Positions 34,010-46,444 of a stretch of 64,000 bases of DNA are shown here, piece after piece; the stretch's first letter is position 1; each line of letters starts with the position of its first letter. The stretch lies in the NCBI GenBank assembly GCA_963921935.1, contig OY998178.1, positions 57,881,451 to 57,945,450 on the forward strand, in the 5' to 3' direction. Origin of the DNA: Galeruca laticollis. Its lineage: Eukaryota; Arthropoda; Insecta; Coleoptera; Chrysomelidae. Made by a program: the position numbers and the translations under genes. The notes under the pieces were generated by a model that saw nothing but the letters and a program-made list of their open reading frames with translations, did not search any database and was not told the origin of the DNA.

Positions 34010-35270
34010 ATATATAACAAAGAAGATGTAGGAATATCGCGTGATATGTTAACGACAACAACAAAGAGATTCATGGGTAATTCACGCAAAATAAAGGGCT
34101 ACTGAAATATAGTGGTAACCGTGGACATGCATGTTTCTGGCTCATTTTGCCTCTTCAGCGCGGCATAACCAAATAAGGATGTGAAATTTGGGAGCAAAGA
34201 TGTTAATCGAAACATGGGAAAACACAAAATAACGTTATTTTGTAAATGTCCTTCGAAGAGTCGTTAATAATTTAATTAGTAATTAATTTTTTAATGCAAT
34301 GTACCAAAAATATTAATATTCAATTCAAGCTACTATAAAAGTACCCAATCCTGTATAGATAAAGGGAGTAGCGCCCTATTGTCGACATATTTCCTTCTTT
34401 TCCATTGTATTGTCAATTGTGAAGCAAGTGATGCGAATGAACACGGCTCCAGATAGAAAGCTTTGATAACTGTTCATATTTTTTATATAATCATAGTATA
34501 TGGGCCATATTTATATTACGGCACTTTAATACCAAAAATGTGAGTTAATTATATTTAATTGACCAATCATCTTTATCAAAACCACTAATTCATAACGAAA
34601 CTCATAAACTTTTATGGTATAATACTTATGAGTTCTTACTTTATTTCTATATAGAGCAGGAATGGTGGACTATTGGCACGCGACACAATATTTTGGGCAC
34701 ATCACCTATCGAAACTGCTTACATTTTTAGGTCAAAACGTAATAGTTCCACACAAGAACTACATTAAGTCCGCTCGTTTTATATGGCTATGGCTTGACGA
34801 AAGTACTATCGACACTTAATCTGCGCGGTTAGCTGTTTTTGATTGCATAGAAAACGTCATTAAGGAAGAATTAATTGCGATATTATCATTGATAATAACA
34901 ATAAAACAACTATCGTCATTATGGATCTCATTCGTCTTCTTGACACTAGACTGCATGTTTTTAGTAACTACAAGTGTTTCCCATACTTTAGAAAATGTCA
35001 AAAGTTTAGATGTAGATACTTGAGAAACATGACGAAAAAAGTTATTGAGGAATTTATTTCATTAATTGATTCTTCGATTAAAGAAGGTTGAGTACAATTT
35101 TCTCACTTCAAAGAATTATTAAAAACCCTCTAGTGTATTATGTACCATGATGTGACTTGTTCCTTTTTGATTGGTTCGGCGTGCAAGAATTTTAAATTAA
35201 GCTGATATATTCAATATGGAGCAGCAGATTGAAACAGAAAGATTAACAGGTTTGAATGAGTAAAGTATTT
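34010..35270. other. No recognised gene
   Basis: AT-rich with short frames only. A 61-codon minus frame at 34816-35001 has no recognisable motif. Confidence 0.4.
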
Positions 35271-35275
35271 AACAA

Positions 35276-35482
35276 CCTATTAGTGTTTTGAAAGAAACTC
35301 ACGGTTTCTAGTTAATACCACAATATAATAAAGATTGTTGAAAATTCTAAAAATTTGTCAATTTTTTATAATTTTCAACAATTTTTATTATATTGTGGTA
35401 TTAACTAGAAACCGTGAGTTTCATTTAAAACACTAATATAAGTAGATTCCACGAAGTAAGGGTCGAGACAGTTAATTTCATT
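35276..35482. repeat. Inverted Penelope-type terminal repeats forming a near-perfect hairpin
   Basis: Arms of about 80 bp (TAGTGTTTTGAAAGAAACTC ... AATACCACAATATAAT and their complement) around a few central bases. The right side extends into GTAGATTCCACGAAGTAAGG and GAGACAGTTAA as at 17.8 kb. The hammerhead core is deleted here. Confidence 0.7.
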
Positions 35483-36480
35483 ATTTAACAGCCGATAAAC
35501 AAGATATTCGATTCGGAAATCGCTCAATTTCATCAACAAGTGGATCGGCGCATTTTCTTTATGAAACAGCAGCTACATTGTAAGGACTTTTCTGCTTGAT
35601 TTCATCATGCAATCGATCCAATAACGCAATGCTGTAGTCGCTGTTAATCATTTCATAGAAAACTCAATGCTGAAAATTCTGTTTATCAAAATATAGAGTC
35701 TGTGGCCTGTTTACTATTGTGTCTTGAGATACTTTGATCGGTTTATTTTGTTAATTGAAATGGGTTTTTAAATGACACAGTGTATATAGTAGTGTGAGTA
35801 CAAACACAACAGATAAAACGTTATAAGTATGGCAACTTTATCAACTAGGTCTCTCATACTAATATCCTTTGATCAACCTATTTAATGTCCTTTATAAAAG
35901 GGATTCAATGACAATGTTATGCGCCTGTGTCACTGATTTACTCCCGTTGACCAACAGAAATTTGCTGCAGATCAGTTTATAATCAACGACACTACATCTA
36001 TTTACCTCTCTTTGATGTACATATCAATGGGTATTACGGGATAACGCGACGATTCGATAACATTTCAATAAACATCATTAGACTGATGGGTGACTGTGTG
36101 ATAGTATCGTGATTATCTAAAGTGGGTTGCGATGGATGTTAAAGGTTTTGTTTCCCAAACATACGTTTCTTTTTATTTTTCTTTATATAACTAATCAGCT
36201 GGCACCTCATTCCTTTCATATAGAATATTTTAGATTTATAAATTTTTAGGCGATTCATACTTGTATTTTTCGTGCCTTACCTATACTTTTGCTAACGATG
36301 TTTTCGGAAAAAAATTATTGTAATAATAGCTATCCTTCTTTTTGTTGACGAAGATTTAATATAAAAAAGCTTGAAATATTTTACTCAAAAAATCAGAGAA
36401 AAATTAGTCCAAGTTCCCGAAGCCACCAGATCTTACTTATTTTTTGATGGACAAAATATGAACATAGGGTAGTATTAGTG
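35482..36480. other. No recognised gene
   Basis: Non-coding by eye; no repeats or motifs recognised. Confidence 0.4.
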
Positions 36481-36484
36481 AGTA

Positions 36485-38242
36485 CAGTGAACGTATAAAT
36501 ACCCGCTAGCTTGGACGACAATGCTAAAGGGTGCTAGTCCAGGCGAACAAACTTTTTTGACCCGAAAAATTTCTAACAGTCTAAGCTCACTGGAAAAGAG
36601 TGGAAACAGTACTTTTAAAAACATAGATAAAAAGCAGAAGCTAGATCTTCCGCGTTGCGGTGGGGGGGGGGGGATAGAATGGGGTGAAAAACATTTTTCC
36701 TCCTAATTTCCGCCGTAAGTACTGATTGTATCATTGTACCATTTAAATTAAAAGCTGTAGATAATTAAAAAATACACAACTTTTGTTTGAAACATTTTTT
36801 TACACAACCTCAATCATTCATTGGGTAAAAATCGCAAACAAATGTTTGTTATTTATTTTCAATTCTTCCAAAAAAAATCAGATCAATTTGAAAATTGACT
36901 CAGTAGTACCCTTATGTATCCCGAAATAGAAGAATTTTTGGTTTTTGCTCATGTTAACTAGTTTTTGTGAAATTCAAAATTTTCAAAACCAAGACGTCTT
37001 TTCCAAGTCGCTCAAAATTCCTTTTTTTGTTTCATAAAGATTTCAACTTTCGTATAAAACAATAAAAATATACAGGTTCAAGCAGAAAAAAATTGTAAGA
37101 ACTGCGTAAAACTGAAAATTTTCTATTTTTTCGTCAAAAAACCATGTTATTTTATCCTCTTTTTCGGTCGATATCCCTAGTTGTGTATTAAGAATACAAA
37201 ATTATTTCAACAACACTTTAAAACGGACAAAAATGAGGATTGGACTTTATTTGGAAAAATGAAAAATGAAAACGAGAAATCAGTTTTTCCCTTTTTTCTA
37301 AAATTTCTAGGTTATGTGATAAAATGTAAGCCACAGAAGTTGTGTATTTTTCAGTTATCTAGAACTTTAAGCTGCAAATCTAAGAAACAGGTAGCGGCGC
37401 CTGACGCGCATCTGAATTCATAATTTTATAGTATAGTTATTTACCAAATGTTTATTTGATTTAATTTGTATGGGTTTTAAAAATAAGGATATTTTCTCCT
37501 CTTTAAAGTGTTGTTGCAATAATCTTGTATTTTTAATAAATAAACAATTAGCCAGACATACAGAAAAAGAGGAAAACGTGGTTTTTGACGACAAAAAGAA
37601 AATTACAGTTTATCACAATTTTACCGTTTTCTTTTGCCTAATCTTGTATATTTTCATTGTTTTATATGAATGTTGAAGTCTTTACGATAAAAATGAGCGC
37701 CGAATGAAATGTCTATAACGACAAAAAAAAGCGCGACTTTTTTTTGGAAATGCTTATTTTCTCAAAAAATAGGTAACTTACAGCAAAGAAAAAATTCTAC
37801 TTGTTCGGGATACAAAATTCTACAACTGAGCTAACTTTCATAAAGATTTTTTTGGCTTTATTGAAAACCAAAAAACCACTAATTATTTGCGTGCGATTTT
37901 TAACGAAACTTTTAGGTTATGCGAAAAAAATTTCTAAACAAAAGTTGTGTATTTTTCGATTATCTACAGCTATTCCATTCAATTTTTTTTTATACAATCA
38001 GTATTTACGACTGAAATAGCAAAAAACCATTTTTAATCCCTTTTCACCCCCACCCTACAGCAAGCAGTTCATGCTTTTTTGACTATGTTTCAAAAGTATT
38101 ATTTTCACTCATTTCTGGTCGGCTTAGCCTGTTAGGAATTTTTCGGGGTAAAAAAGCTTGGTCGTCTGGACTAGTACCTTTAGCACCTGGTACCTTAGAA
38201 TTGGCCGTCGGCCCAAGCTAATGGGTATGTATAGGTTCACTG
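36485..38242. mobile_element. Foldback element with ~600-bp arms and TA target duplication
   Basis: The ends CAGTGAACGTATAAATACCC and GGGTATGTATAGGTTCACTG are inverted and flanked by TA. Inverted matches, with indels, run through GCTAGTCCAG.CGA, CCCGAAAAATT, a G-rich block (G11 at ~36662; C-rich at ~38045), CTGTAGATAAT, AAAATACACAACTTTTGTTT and TTCATAAAG. A third, shorter copy of the inner part (GTTGTGTATTTTTCAGTTATCTAGA) lies at ~37345. No transposase was found. The termini suggest a Tc1/mariner-type helper. Confidence 0.8.
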
Positions 38243-38244
38243 TA

Positions 38245-39900
38245 CACACTAATACATATTTTATTTTTCAGAAAATGGTCTGGGGCCCTGGGATCTTCCT
38301 ATAAATATTATAATTGAAAAAAATTTAAATTAACTGACTTACGGTACGTTTAGTACAGCTGACACTTCTTTCGTGTCGGTACAAACGATTCAGAATTCTT
38401 CGGGCATCGGACAAATACAAACTTATTTGTTTTTTTCGGCCAAAAAGAGTTAATTTTGATGCAAATTCGTGTGTTTACATTTCATCGAAATTGTAAAATA
38501 CTCAAAAAAGAGAGTATGATATTCACCAAATCTTCTTCTTCAGCGAAAAATATGGTTTTTGTGTTATTTTCTTCTTTTCTTAATACTAATACTTCAAAAG
38601 ACAGTATTTGTTACAACTAAAAACCTGTCTAAATTCATTTTGCGATATAACGATTCTTAGGTGAAACTTCATAATTTTAACAAAAACATTTAGACGAAAA
38701 CAGTACCACTGTGACCACCACTTATCATTTTCTGTTGGAGAACTATTCGGCCATCACCGCCCGAAAAAAAATTCGGTCTAAGACGGAGCCACTGTGACCG
38801 TCGCCTTACTCGATATTAATGTCACCGACATAATATGTAGCGAGATAAGTAGACCCTGTTTTTGAGAAATAAATGTATGAATCGTTTAAGTAGGTACAAC
38901 TAGTTTTGCCATTTATTTTAATCTCATGATGAAAGTATCAGAAAGAAAAATTGCAGCTAGTGTTCTTATTTGAAACATATTGAATCAAATCCAAAAAAGC
39001 CTTTTTTTTAATTCACTATGGAACTGATTTCTTGATTGTGCGAATTTCTCTCATTATTCCATATACTTAAGTTGCAAACTACTCTGCAATTTTTTCTTTT
39101 GATTACGCTGTCTTTATATATTTTACTTTCAATATTCCATAATTCATGTTGATTATGATAAATATTTATTAATTGTTCAATGACACTTTTCAACAATTTC
39201 ATTTTATCACTCATTTTGTAAGGTATTTTAGATATCAAGACACTAAACACAAAGGAACAAAAGTAGACTTATATTCAACTTTCGCAATTTCTTCCAGACA
39301 GGTCGCAACTTGTAGCATAAAGGAGTTTTTCTATAACCATTTGAAAATTAACTACTTTCATCACGTTTTCCTCCAACCGAAAACGCCAGTTCCGACACCA
39401 GTGCTAGAATATCCCATAACATTCACTTTCGCCTCTAGTGACGAAACTTAATGGTTGCAACTTGAGATATTAAATTTATTCTTCTATATCCAATTGGAAT
39501 TTAATTATATGGAGCACAATACAAAAACATGATTGAGCACAAAAACAAGTAAATTTTGCATTGTATAACGTAATAAATTCAGTTATAACAATGATCACTA
39601 AATTGGTAGCACGCTGCATCCAGTAGCTGTGCTCTCGGGCGGTGGCCAAAACAAGCATGGTGAAACGAAGTTAACCCCTAAATTGCAGATTTCGTTGACA
39701 TCACTTTAAAGATAATTCAACTCTTTCAAACTTCTTGTAAATCCTATGTAGCAAGCCATGGTATAGAAAAAGTATAGTGTTTTACTCGTCGAAAAGCATT
39801 TTCTGCTACTTAGAACTGTTCTCTCGTTTGTAGAAAACACTACTTTCGTCACTCGGTAAACATTATACTATTACGTTACTGCTCAACTGAATGTCGATAC
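38245..39900. other. No recognised gene
   Basis: Short frames on both strands (for example 39008-39451) lack motifs. A phrase CCACTGTGACC recurs at ~38706 and ~38789. Confidence 0.35.
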
Positions 39901-39903
39901 ATA

Positions 39904-40735
39904 CAGGGTGGCCCATCGAAAACTTGATCTAGTGATTTGGGTAAATATATCGTAGACGTGATAAAACACACGGACAGGTCGATTTCAGTTTCGAGCGGAA
40001 CATTTTTCTGTCCTACCTGCAGCACCGTCACTTCAACCTTCAAGCAGTGGGGTGAGCAGCCCCTAAAATTTAAATAAGGATCGAGTGCTACATCGGTTGA
40101 AAGCCTGTTCAATTCTCTGAATAACGGTGTACAGTTTTTTTAGTTGAGATGAACTGTTTATGATTTTTTGTTTTAATAAACCTGTATAATATTTTAGAGC
40201 TACAAATTGTTGTACGTCACTGAATAACTCAATAGCATTTTTTTGCAATCTATCAATTATTTGCTACGATAATATGAATGTTTTTGCTCAGTTTTTTCTC
40301 TGTACAAATAAAAATACTTTCACATAATAAAACAAACAGATAGAACATTTGTGTCTTAGTTGATTACTACAAATCATTTCCATTCCTGTTTGGTATTGTA
40401 CTTCTAAACTACAAAGAAACAATGGTGTACATAGTTTCGGAGAGAGTTGATTGAACTGTGTTATGAAAACAATAGATGTGCGAAAAGGGCTGCTGAACGG
40501 TTCAATCAATAACATGGAAGGACTGTGTTGCGGCAGTATGGGTCTGAATTGGGTTCAAAATTCCGAGAAACGGGATTGGTAGCAAATAAAAAACGGCATA
40601 TCGAACTGTCATGCACCAGTGAGAAATGGGGCGACGTCAGTGGCAATTTTAGGTCATGTTGCGCTTGACCATATGACAGTACAAGACAGCTACCAACTGT
40701 TTCCGGAGTCTCACGAACCAACATTCGGCTGGCCG
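39904..40735 (+). pseudogene. Mariner-type element, 5' end and transposase HTH only
   Basis: A TA-flanked end CAGGGTGGCCCATCGAAAAC at 39904 is followed by a leader and, from ~40450, frame-shifted transposase sequence: RAAERFNQ, GSKFRETGLVANKKR, VAILGHVALDHMT and SGVSRTNIR. This is the paired HTH region of the mariner-like group found also at 13.3 and 52 kb. The catalytic domain and the other end are missing after ~40735. Confidence 0.5.
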
Positions 40736-40739
40736 TCCA

Positions 40740-41580
40740 CTGGATGCGTAGTCGTACGACTTACTAGTAGTGCGTAGTGGTCGGTATACGTCTGACTAAC
40801 CCCTTCATATAAAAATATATAGAACGTTCATCGACTCCATACGAATTCGGTCGTATGACTTGATCCGATTTCATGCGACCAACGACTGAACCTATTTGAA
40901 TGGGATCTGTCGGACGTTTTCAAATCACCTTCGTTCAGATATTACTATTTATTAGCCAGTGCAGGCTTTTAGTTTCTTCAAAATAATATAAACTGTGGAT
41001 ATGGATAGAGAGAGAAAGGCATGATGTTGATGAGAGACAGCATATATCATGAGAGACCTACAACGCAAATTGTAGAAGGACATCGTGGAAAAAATGGATA
41101 GTGAAGAAGTCATCAAGTTACTTTTCTTAATGAATAATTTATTTGAATTTTTTTTAATTTAAGTTACAGTTTGTTTATCTTCAATGTTAATGACTTTTTC
41201 ATTTCGTAATAATGGTTAAGTTAAAAAAATCATCAAATTCGTGTTTTTTACTTCGTGAGGTCTAATGATATCTCTAAAATTTGACAATTTTAAAAATGAT
41301 GGACGAATTGTATTTAAAAGGTATTCAAATGTAGGTTGGCACTTTCTATAGTAGTTAAAAAATTTATCGGGATCCCATTTTACATCTTCAAATAAATGAT
41401 GTCTTCTAATCTATTTCTTTTCGACAATACTTCACTATCCCAGTATTTACGCTTTTTATTTTTCCTCTAGCGTTTCAATCAGAACGAGTTTTCCAATACA
41501 GCGTGTCCAAGGATGGGGTATCCTATAGGTGAAAAAAGTTTAAATATTAGTTTTAGTGAAAACTGTCATTCTTGATAAAA
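40740..41580. other. No recognised gene
   Basis: Some GC-richer sequence at 40740-40930 (GTAGTCGTACGACTTACTAG, CGGTCGTATGACTTGATCCG) has partial inverted similarity. Nothing was identified. Confidence 0.3.
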
Positions 41581-41584
41581 AGTT

Positions 41585-42310
41585 TTACATGTTTGGAAAC
41601 CCCGCAAAATGAAATAAAATACAATTTTTTCAAAACCCGTCTCATTTTTTAACCAGTTTTAGGAAAACCGCATGAATTTTTGCACTAAGTTCGAAAATAA
41701 TGTATTAGTCTAGTGAGTGACGTTTACGATGTAGCTGTTAACTTTTATAAATAGTTTTCAAATTGTTATTCTTTGAGAAATAGTTGACAACAATGTTAAC
41801 TATTCAAGAATTATAATCACTATCACAAATAACAATACAGTATAATAATGTAAGAAACACTAAGTAAACAAAAAACATCTATTCAATATATCCTCCCCCA
41901 GCTCTCTCTCTTTCTAAATTCTTTTTAAGTATTTCGCAGCATTTCTGGGGTAATTTCGGCATCAATGATAGGTCGTTTCAAGTTTTCAATATTATGGTTT
42001 AAATTATTTGCGTAAACTGTTTGTTTTAAGTAGCCCCATAAAAAAATATAAAATAGTTAAATCGGTGGATCGGGGCGGAAAAAATATTGGTCCATAACGT
42101 CCCATCCATCGCACAGGAAAATAGTCATCCAGCCATCATATAATTAGCAAAGTCGAATGTGACGAACATCCACCATGTTGAAAGTACATTTTACGCCTTT
42201 GCTCCAAGGGAATATTTTCTAATTCAGGTATTAAGAAGTTGTCCAGCAAATACAAATATACCTCTTGATTTAATGTATCTTCCAGAAAATACGGTCCTTT
42301 CAACATGATG
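41585..42310 (-). pseudogene. Mariner-type transposase relic, C-terminal half
   Basis: The minus strand encodes GPYFLEDTLNQEVYLYLLDN, FLIPELENIPLEQRRKMYFQ, then HGGCSSHST where the family has the second catalytic Asp; here that position is Gly. After shifts follow WMGRYGPIFFPPRSTDLTIL and the LWGYLKQ-like segment, then TPEMLRNT. About 300 bp of 3' non-coding sequence to ~41585 is shared, inverted, with 51440-51935. Confidence 0.75.
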
Positions 42311-42521
42311 GATGTTCGTCACTTTTTTTTAATATATTCTTCATTCACATGTTAAGGTTCCCTCATACATCAGTATTAAAAATAATATATAAAAGCCGAT
42401 GTCCGGGCGATTTTTCGTCATATTGTGTACGTCTGTAGTGTAATCATGGCTCCGTACTTAAAGAATTATCCATTTGTTTTCGATATCTACAACAACTCTG
42501 TCCCTTGGAAAGTTGTGACTC

Positions 42522-43890
42522 CTAGCATATTTGTTTATTTGTTTTGATGATGGAGATGGCGTTGGCTATTTTGAGCATGTCGGGATATTGACCCGTTTTA
42601 ATAATAAAATTAGTTATGTAAGTTAAATGTACAATCGGTTTTTTTGGTAAGTTTTTGAGTGATATGTTATGTATTGTGTCTGAACCGAGTGTCGTTTTGT
42701 TTTGGAGTTGTATTGTGTTGTAAATTTCAGTGCATGTTGTTAAATTCTTTGTGTTTGAGGTGTTTATGTTTTGGTGAACTTTGTGTGTGATGTCTTGATG
42801 ATATTGTGTCTGTTGAGAGTGATTTACAAAGTTGCTTTGGAAATACTCGCCAAACTTCTCTGCGATTTCGAGAGTGTTAATATATGTTTGACCATTACTT
42901 ATAATTTTATTGATGTCGTTAAATTTATTTCTGTAGTGCCAGGCCATTTTCCAAAGATAATTATCATCCGGTTTCAGAGTGCTTAAATATTCAGCCCACT
43001 CCTTATTTTTATAATCGTTGACTAGGTTATTAATTGTGAGTTGGTGCTGTCTTACTAATTGATGGTTATTTTTGTCGCTTGTCTTTTTCCATATTTTTCT
43101 TAATATGTTTTTGTATTGTATTGATTGAATTATGTTATCTGGTAGTTTATTACGTGTTGGTGTTATTTGTTTAATTAAAGTAGAATGATCTCTGGCATTT
43201 ATTATTATATTTTGTAAATTTTTTATTATATTAGTTAATTGTTGTGAGTTTTCGATTTTATCAGTAATTTTTAGGTTGTCATTTATATATTTTCTAAATT
43301 TCAGCCAATTCGTGTTTTTGTAATTGTATATTTTGGGATAGTTAGGGTTGTAGGTATTGTGGGAAAGTTTGAGGTGAATAAGGACGGGATCGTGGTCTGA
43401 GTTAAGGTCGGTAAGTGTTTTTATTTTTGTTATGTCATTAATGTGTTTACCTATTGCCAGGTCTAGTATGCTAGGGGTGTGATTTACTGCATAAGGAAAA
43501 TAAGTAGGTTCATCAGTGTCAAATATATTAAACTCCGAATTATCGCAGAGCTTCATGAGAATATTCCCATTAGCATTAGGGTAGTTGGTGTATTGAGTGT
43601 ATTGATCCCACTGAGGGTGTTTGCAGTTGAGATCACCAATTACCAATACTTTGTGGTGTGTGTTAAAAATGTGATGTAAATCAGTGTGTGTAATTTTGTT
43701 GCCGGGCGGGTTGTATGCTCCGACTATTTTAATTTTATTATCAAAAAGGATCGTGATATGTTTAATTGATGTGTTATTTTGTTACAGAATTTTGAAATTT
43801 ATGCCTTTTTTTGTTAATAGTGCGATACCGCCACCGCCAGCATCACCTGGGCGGAATTTTCTGAATAGACAACCCACTATGCAAATAAAT
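42522..43890 (-). pseudogene. Jockey-type LINE ORF2 fragment: endonuclease to start of RT
   Basis: From ~43880 leftward: RKFRPGDAGGGGIALLTKK, a TAA at ~43780, IKIVGAYNPPGN, VIGDLNCKHPQWDQ (the AP-endonuclease GDxN core), SILDLAIG and LTDLNSDHDPVLIHL (the SDH motif). Then come a linker and the RT N-terminal region (WAEYLSTLKPDDNYLWKMAW, GSDTIHNISLKNLPKK, GQYPDMLKIANAISI). The frame stops at 42522 where the sequence switches to unrelated DNA. The RT catalytic part is lost. It may be the continuation of the ORF1/endonuclease start at 49640-50900. Confidence 0.85.
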
Positions 43891-44335
43891 ATTACAGTTA
43901 TGTTAATTCAACATCACATTGTGATAGTGTTCTTCCTTTTTTTCCTCTTGTATTCATCACATGCACATCTATACAATCGCTTATGCCCAGCTTGTGGCTA
44001 TTAACTTTTGTGATGTTTCAACTTAACTTCTCAGCGATGTTAAAGCGCTGCCTTTTTACATTACTGTGATGTTACTAGAACTTCCTCAAAAGGAAGTCTT
44101 TATAACGAACTTAAAACAACATTTCTGTTACATTCTGAAATGCCTTTTAACATCTTGTCGATGTTAATGCAATGTCTAAAAAATAACATCTTATCAATGA
44201 TTTAAATGTGACATTTCAAAAACAATACAGTGTATTCTCTTAGATGTTGTATGGACATCATTTAAACCTCTAGATAATATACCTCAATCATTCTAGATGA
44301 CATCCTATAGATGTTTCTGTACCTAATTAGCAAAT
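43890..44335. other. Part of a larger insertion, GATGTTA-rich
   Basis: Phrases such as GATGTTA, AACATC and TGTGATGTT recur here and again at 49190-49640, on the far side of the nested element. The repetition suggests both pieces belong to one element interrupted by 44338-47180. Confidence 0.35.
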
Positions 44336-44571
44336 ACAGGGTGAACAACTAAGAACGCCGGCTGTCGGACATATTTCAAAAAATAGTCATGATACAACTT
44401 TAAAAAAATACCTTCAGGTAAATGACCCTGAAAAATCGCTGGAAAATGTTTATATCTGCTATGGGGTGGAATGAACACTTAAAAACATAATACTGTGATT
44501 ATCTCCAAAAAAGACACTAAAGGTATCCTAGAAATACAATTTTTGCTAGATTGTTGAGATTATAATAGTAC

Positions 44572-44697
44572 ATTATGTTACTAGGAGTAGAAGGCTATCA
44601 TTATTGTTGAGCCCAGATTGTTGCACTGCCGAGGCGTTAGCCGAGGCTGTGCCAACTGGGCGAAACATATAATGGGCCTTTTGCTCCGAGTGACATA
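44572..44697. repeat. Short hairpin element inside the long-TIR element
   Basis: An imperfect palindrome: TATGTTACTAGGAGTAGAAG...GAGCCCAG...GCCGAGGC faces GCCGAGGC...CTGGGC...AATGGGCCTTTTGCTCCGAG. Confidence 0.6.
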
Positions 44698-44827
44698 TAC
44701 TATTTTTTCTTCAAGTGTAAAGATAATGCAATTCATAAGTAGAAAAAAAATTGAATACATTGTTTTTATCTCAACTATTTATTAATGCAAATATGAAAAA
44801 AGCAGTTATGGCTTGCATAAGCATTAC

Positions 44828-46184
44828 CTATTTATCAAGTGTAATATTGAAGGTGCAGTTTTGTATACTGCAGTTATTTAAATTTAGGCCACTGCCACCG
44901 CTTTCGGTTTTGACATTCACAATCTTGTCATTGGTGTACATGTTATGATTAGTAAGATGTTTGTCTATATTTATTATGTTAGAAATATTGTCATTTGAAA
45001 TGTTTCCTGAATGTGAATCTCTCTTGATTCCTGAACTCGTACTTGGTTGTTCTTACCAATGAAGTATTTTTTGTGCAGTTTGGTTCTTGCTGGAAACTGA
45101 ATTTTCTAAGTACCCTTCAGCAAAATACTCGTGGATTTCCATCCACCATGTCGTTTTAAAGCGGTAATGTCCCTTCCGTTGTCAACTAAAATAGTTGCTG
45201 AAGTCCTACGAAGGCAATGTCTCATATATTCATGAGGATTTGTTAATTTCAAAAACATAGCAACGTTTGAAATTTTATGTATACCCATTACCACACGGTG
45301 AAATTTACCGTTTTGATATTTAATAAAAAATCGCTGCAGATCCATATCATCCAGACGAAGTGCCGTATACTGTCTGACCAAGCTCAAATAAAAATCGCCA
45401 AGTATAATAAATGACCGTTGTTTTTTGTGTTTGTGATATTTACTAAAATTAAATTTCCTATATCTTGGATTTCGCTGTACTCCAAATGAACGAGTTCATC
45501 GCATCTACAGGCTCCTGTGACTCTAAATGTTAATATAACCTAAAAACAAACGTTGAAATAAGTAAAAAAAAATGCCCCCGGCATTGAGATTCAAACCGCA
45601 GACCTCCGACACGAAATACAAAACCTCTACCGCTGAGCTATCGAGGTATATGAGCTTTATTTTCGAAATACGTTAATTGTTGTCAATTTGAATATTAATC
45701 TTCTAAAGGATATTATTGCCAACGATTCAATAAGTGTAGTAATATTAAAAAAATAAGAAAGTACGTACTTTTGTTGCTAAGTAAACATTATTCGGTGCAT
45801 CCTGAAGAAATTTATCAAATTGGTCTTTTGTTAATACTTTTGATTTTTTCGGGGTATAATTTTCTCCTTGTCGCTTTAAAAATGCAGCTAATTTGGTATA
45901 ATTTTTCATTTTTACATTATGTTTGATGTTTAATTGAGCTTTAATCATTGAATATTGTCCCATATTGTCGAACTTTCAAATTTTCTTGACAAATACGTAA
46001 AATAAGCAGGCATAACATTTTCTGTGTATCTTCGTACACTATTTTCGTTGCACCATTTTATAAATTTTTCATAAGCAAAATCATATACTTTTCGTTACTT
46101 CGTCGGAATTAGTGTTTCAATAGTGGAATTAGCTATTTCGACTAATTCCGGAGGTGTACATTTAAATTTTTCTTCTTGAGACAT
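44828..46184 (-). pseudogene. Crypton-like tyrosine recombinase with one intron, broken
   Basis: Exon 1 starts at ATG 46184 (MSQEEKFKCTPPELVEIANS, FAYEKFIKWCNENSVRRYTE) and, after a stop at 46095-46097 and a shift near 45957, continues YSMIKAQLNIKHN, SKVLTKDQFDKFLQDAP and YLATK. A phase-0 intron follows (45768-45540, GTACGT...TTTTTAG). Exon 2 reads VILTFRVTGACRCDELVHLE with the box-I Arg, then after a shift near 45425 YTALRLDDMDLQRFFIKYQN, HCLRRTSATILVDNG (HxxR), LKRHGGW, and after a shift near 45135 EGYLENS with the catalytic Tyr at 45110-45112. The tail ends NLNNCSIQNCTFNITLDK, TAG at 44828, after one more in-frame TAA or a possible donor near 45057. All four catalytic residue types can be read, though split between frames. 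Confidence 0.75.
45574..45646 (-). other. tRNA-like sequence (tRNA pseudogene or SINE head) in the recombinase intron
   Basis: The minus strand has an A-box-like TAGCTCAGCGGTAGAGG and a B-box-like GGTTTGAATCTC about 35 bases apart, the promoter spacing of tRNA genes. The outer ends CCTCGAT and GCCGGGG can pair imperfectly. T-arm pairing is poor, so a functional tRNA is unlikely. No SINE body was delimited. Confidence 0.4.
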
Positions 46185-46279
46185 TTTTACAATACACTTT
46201 CCAAAATTGACAAACATCAAAATAAATTAAAATTAAATGACAGTTCCTGCCTACTTGGTTACAACGCCCATAATAAGAC

Positions 46280-46327
46280 GTTGCTATCGTTTCTCATTAT
46301 TTTGTTACTAGTACAATAATGAGCGAT
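46280..46327. repeat. Small palindrome
   Basis: ATCGTTTCTCATTATTTTG and CAATAATGAGCGAT face each other around ACTAGTA. Confidence 0.5.
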
Positions 46328-46444
46328 CACTATTTTACTAGTAAAATAATAGGTTATTTCTACCATCTGTATTGCCGAAAAGAATATAGATATTATTATA
46401 CGCTTGAAGAAGAAAAAATGTAGTTAGGGACTTTTTGTCCTTAT

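Noticed and set aside
42771..43679. Plus-strand frames antisense to the LINE endonuclease
   Set aside because: The minus strand carries the GDLN and SDH endonuclease motifs; the plus frames are shadows.
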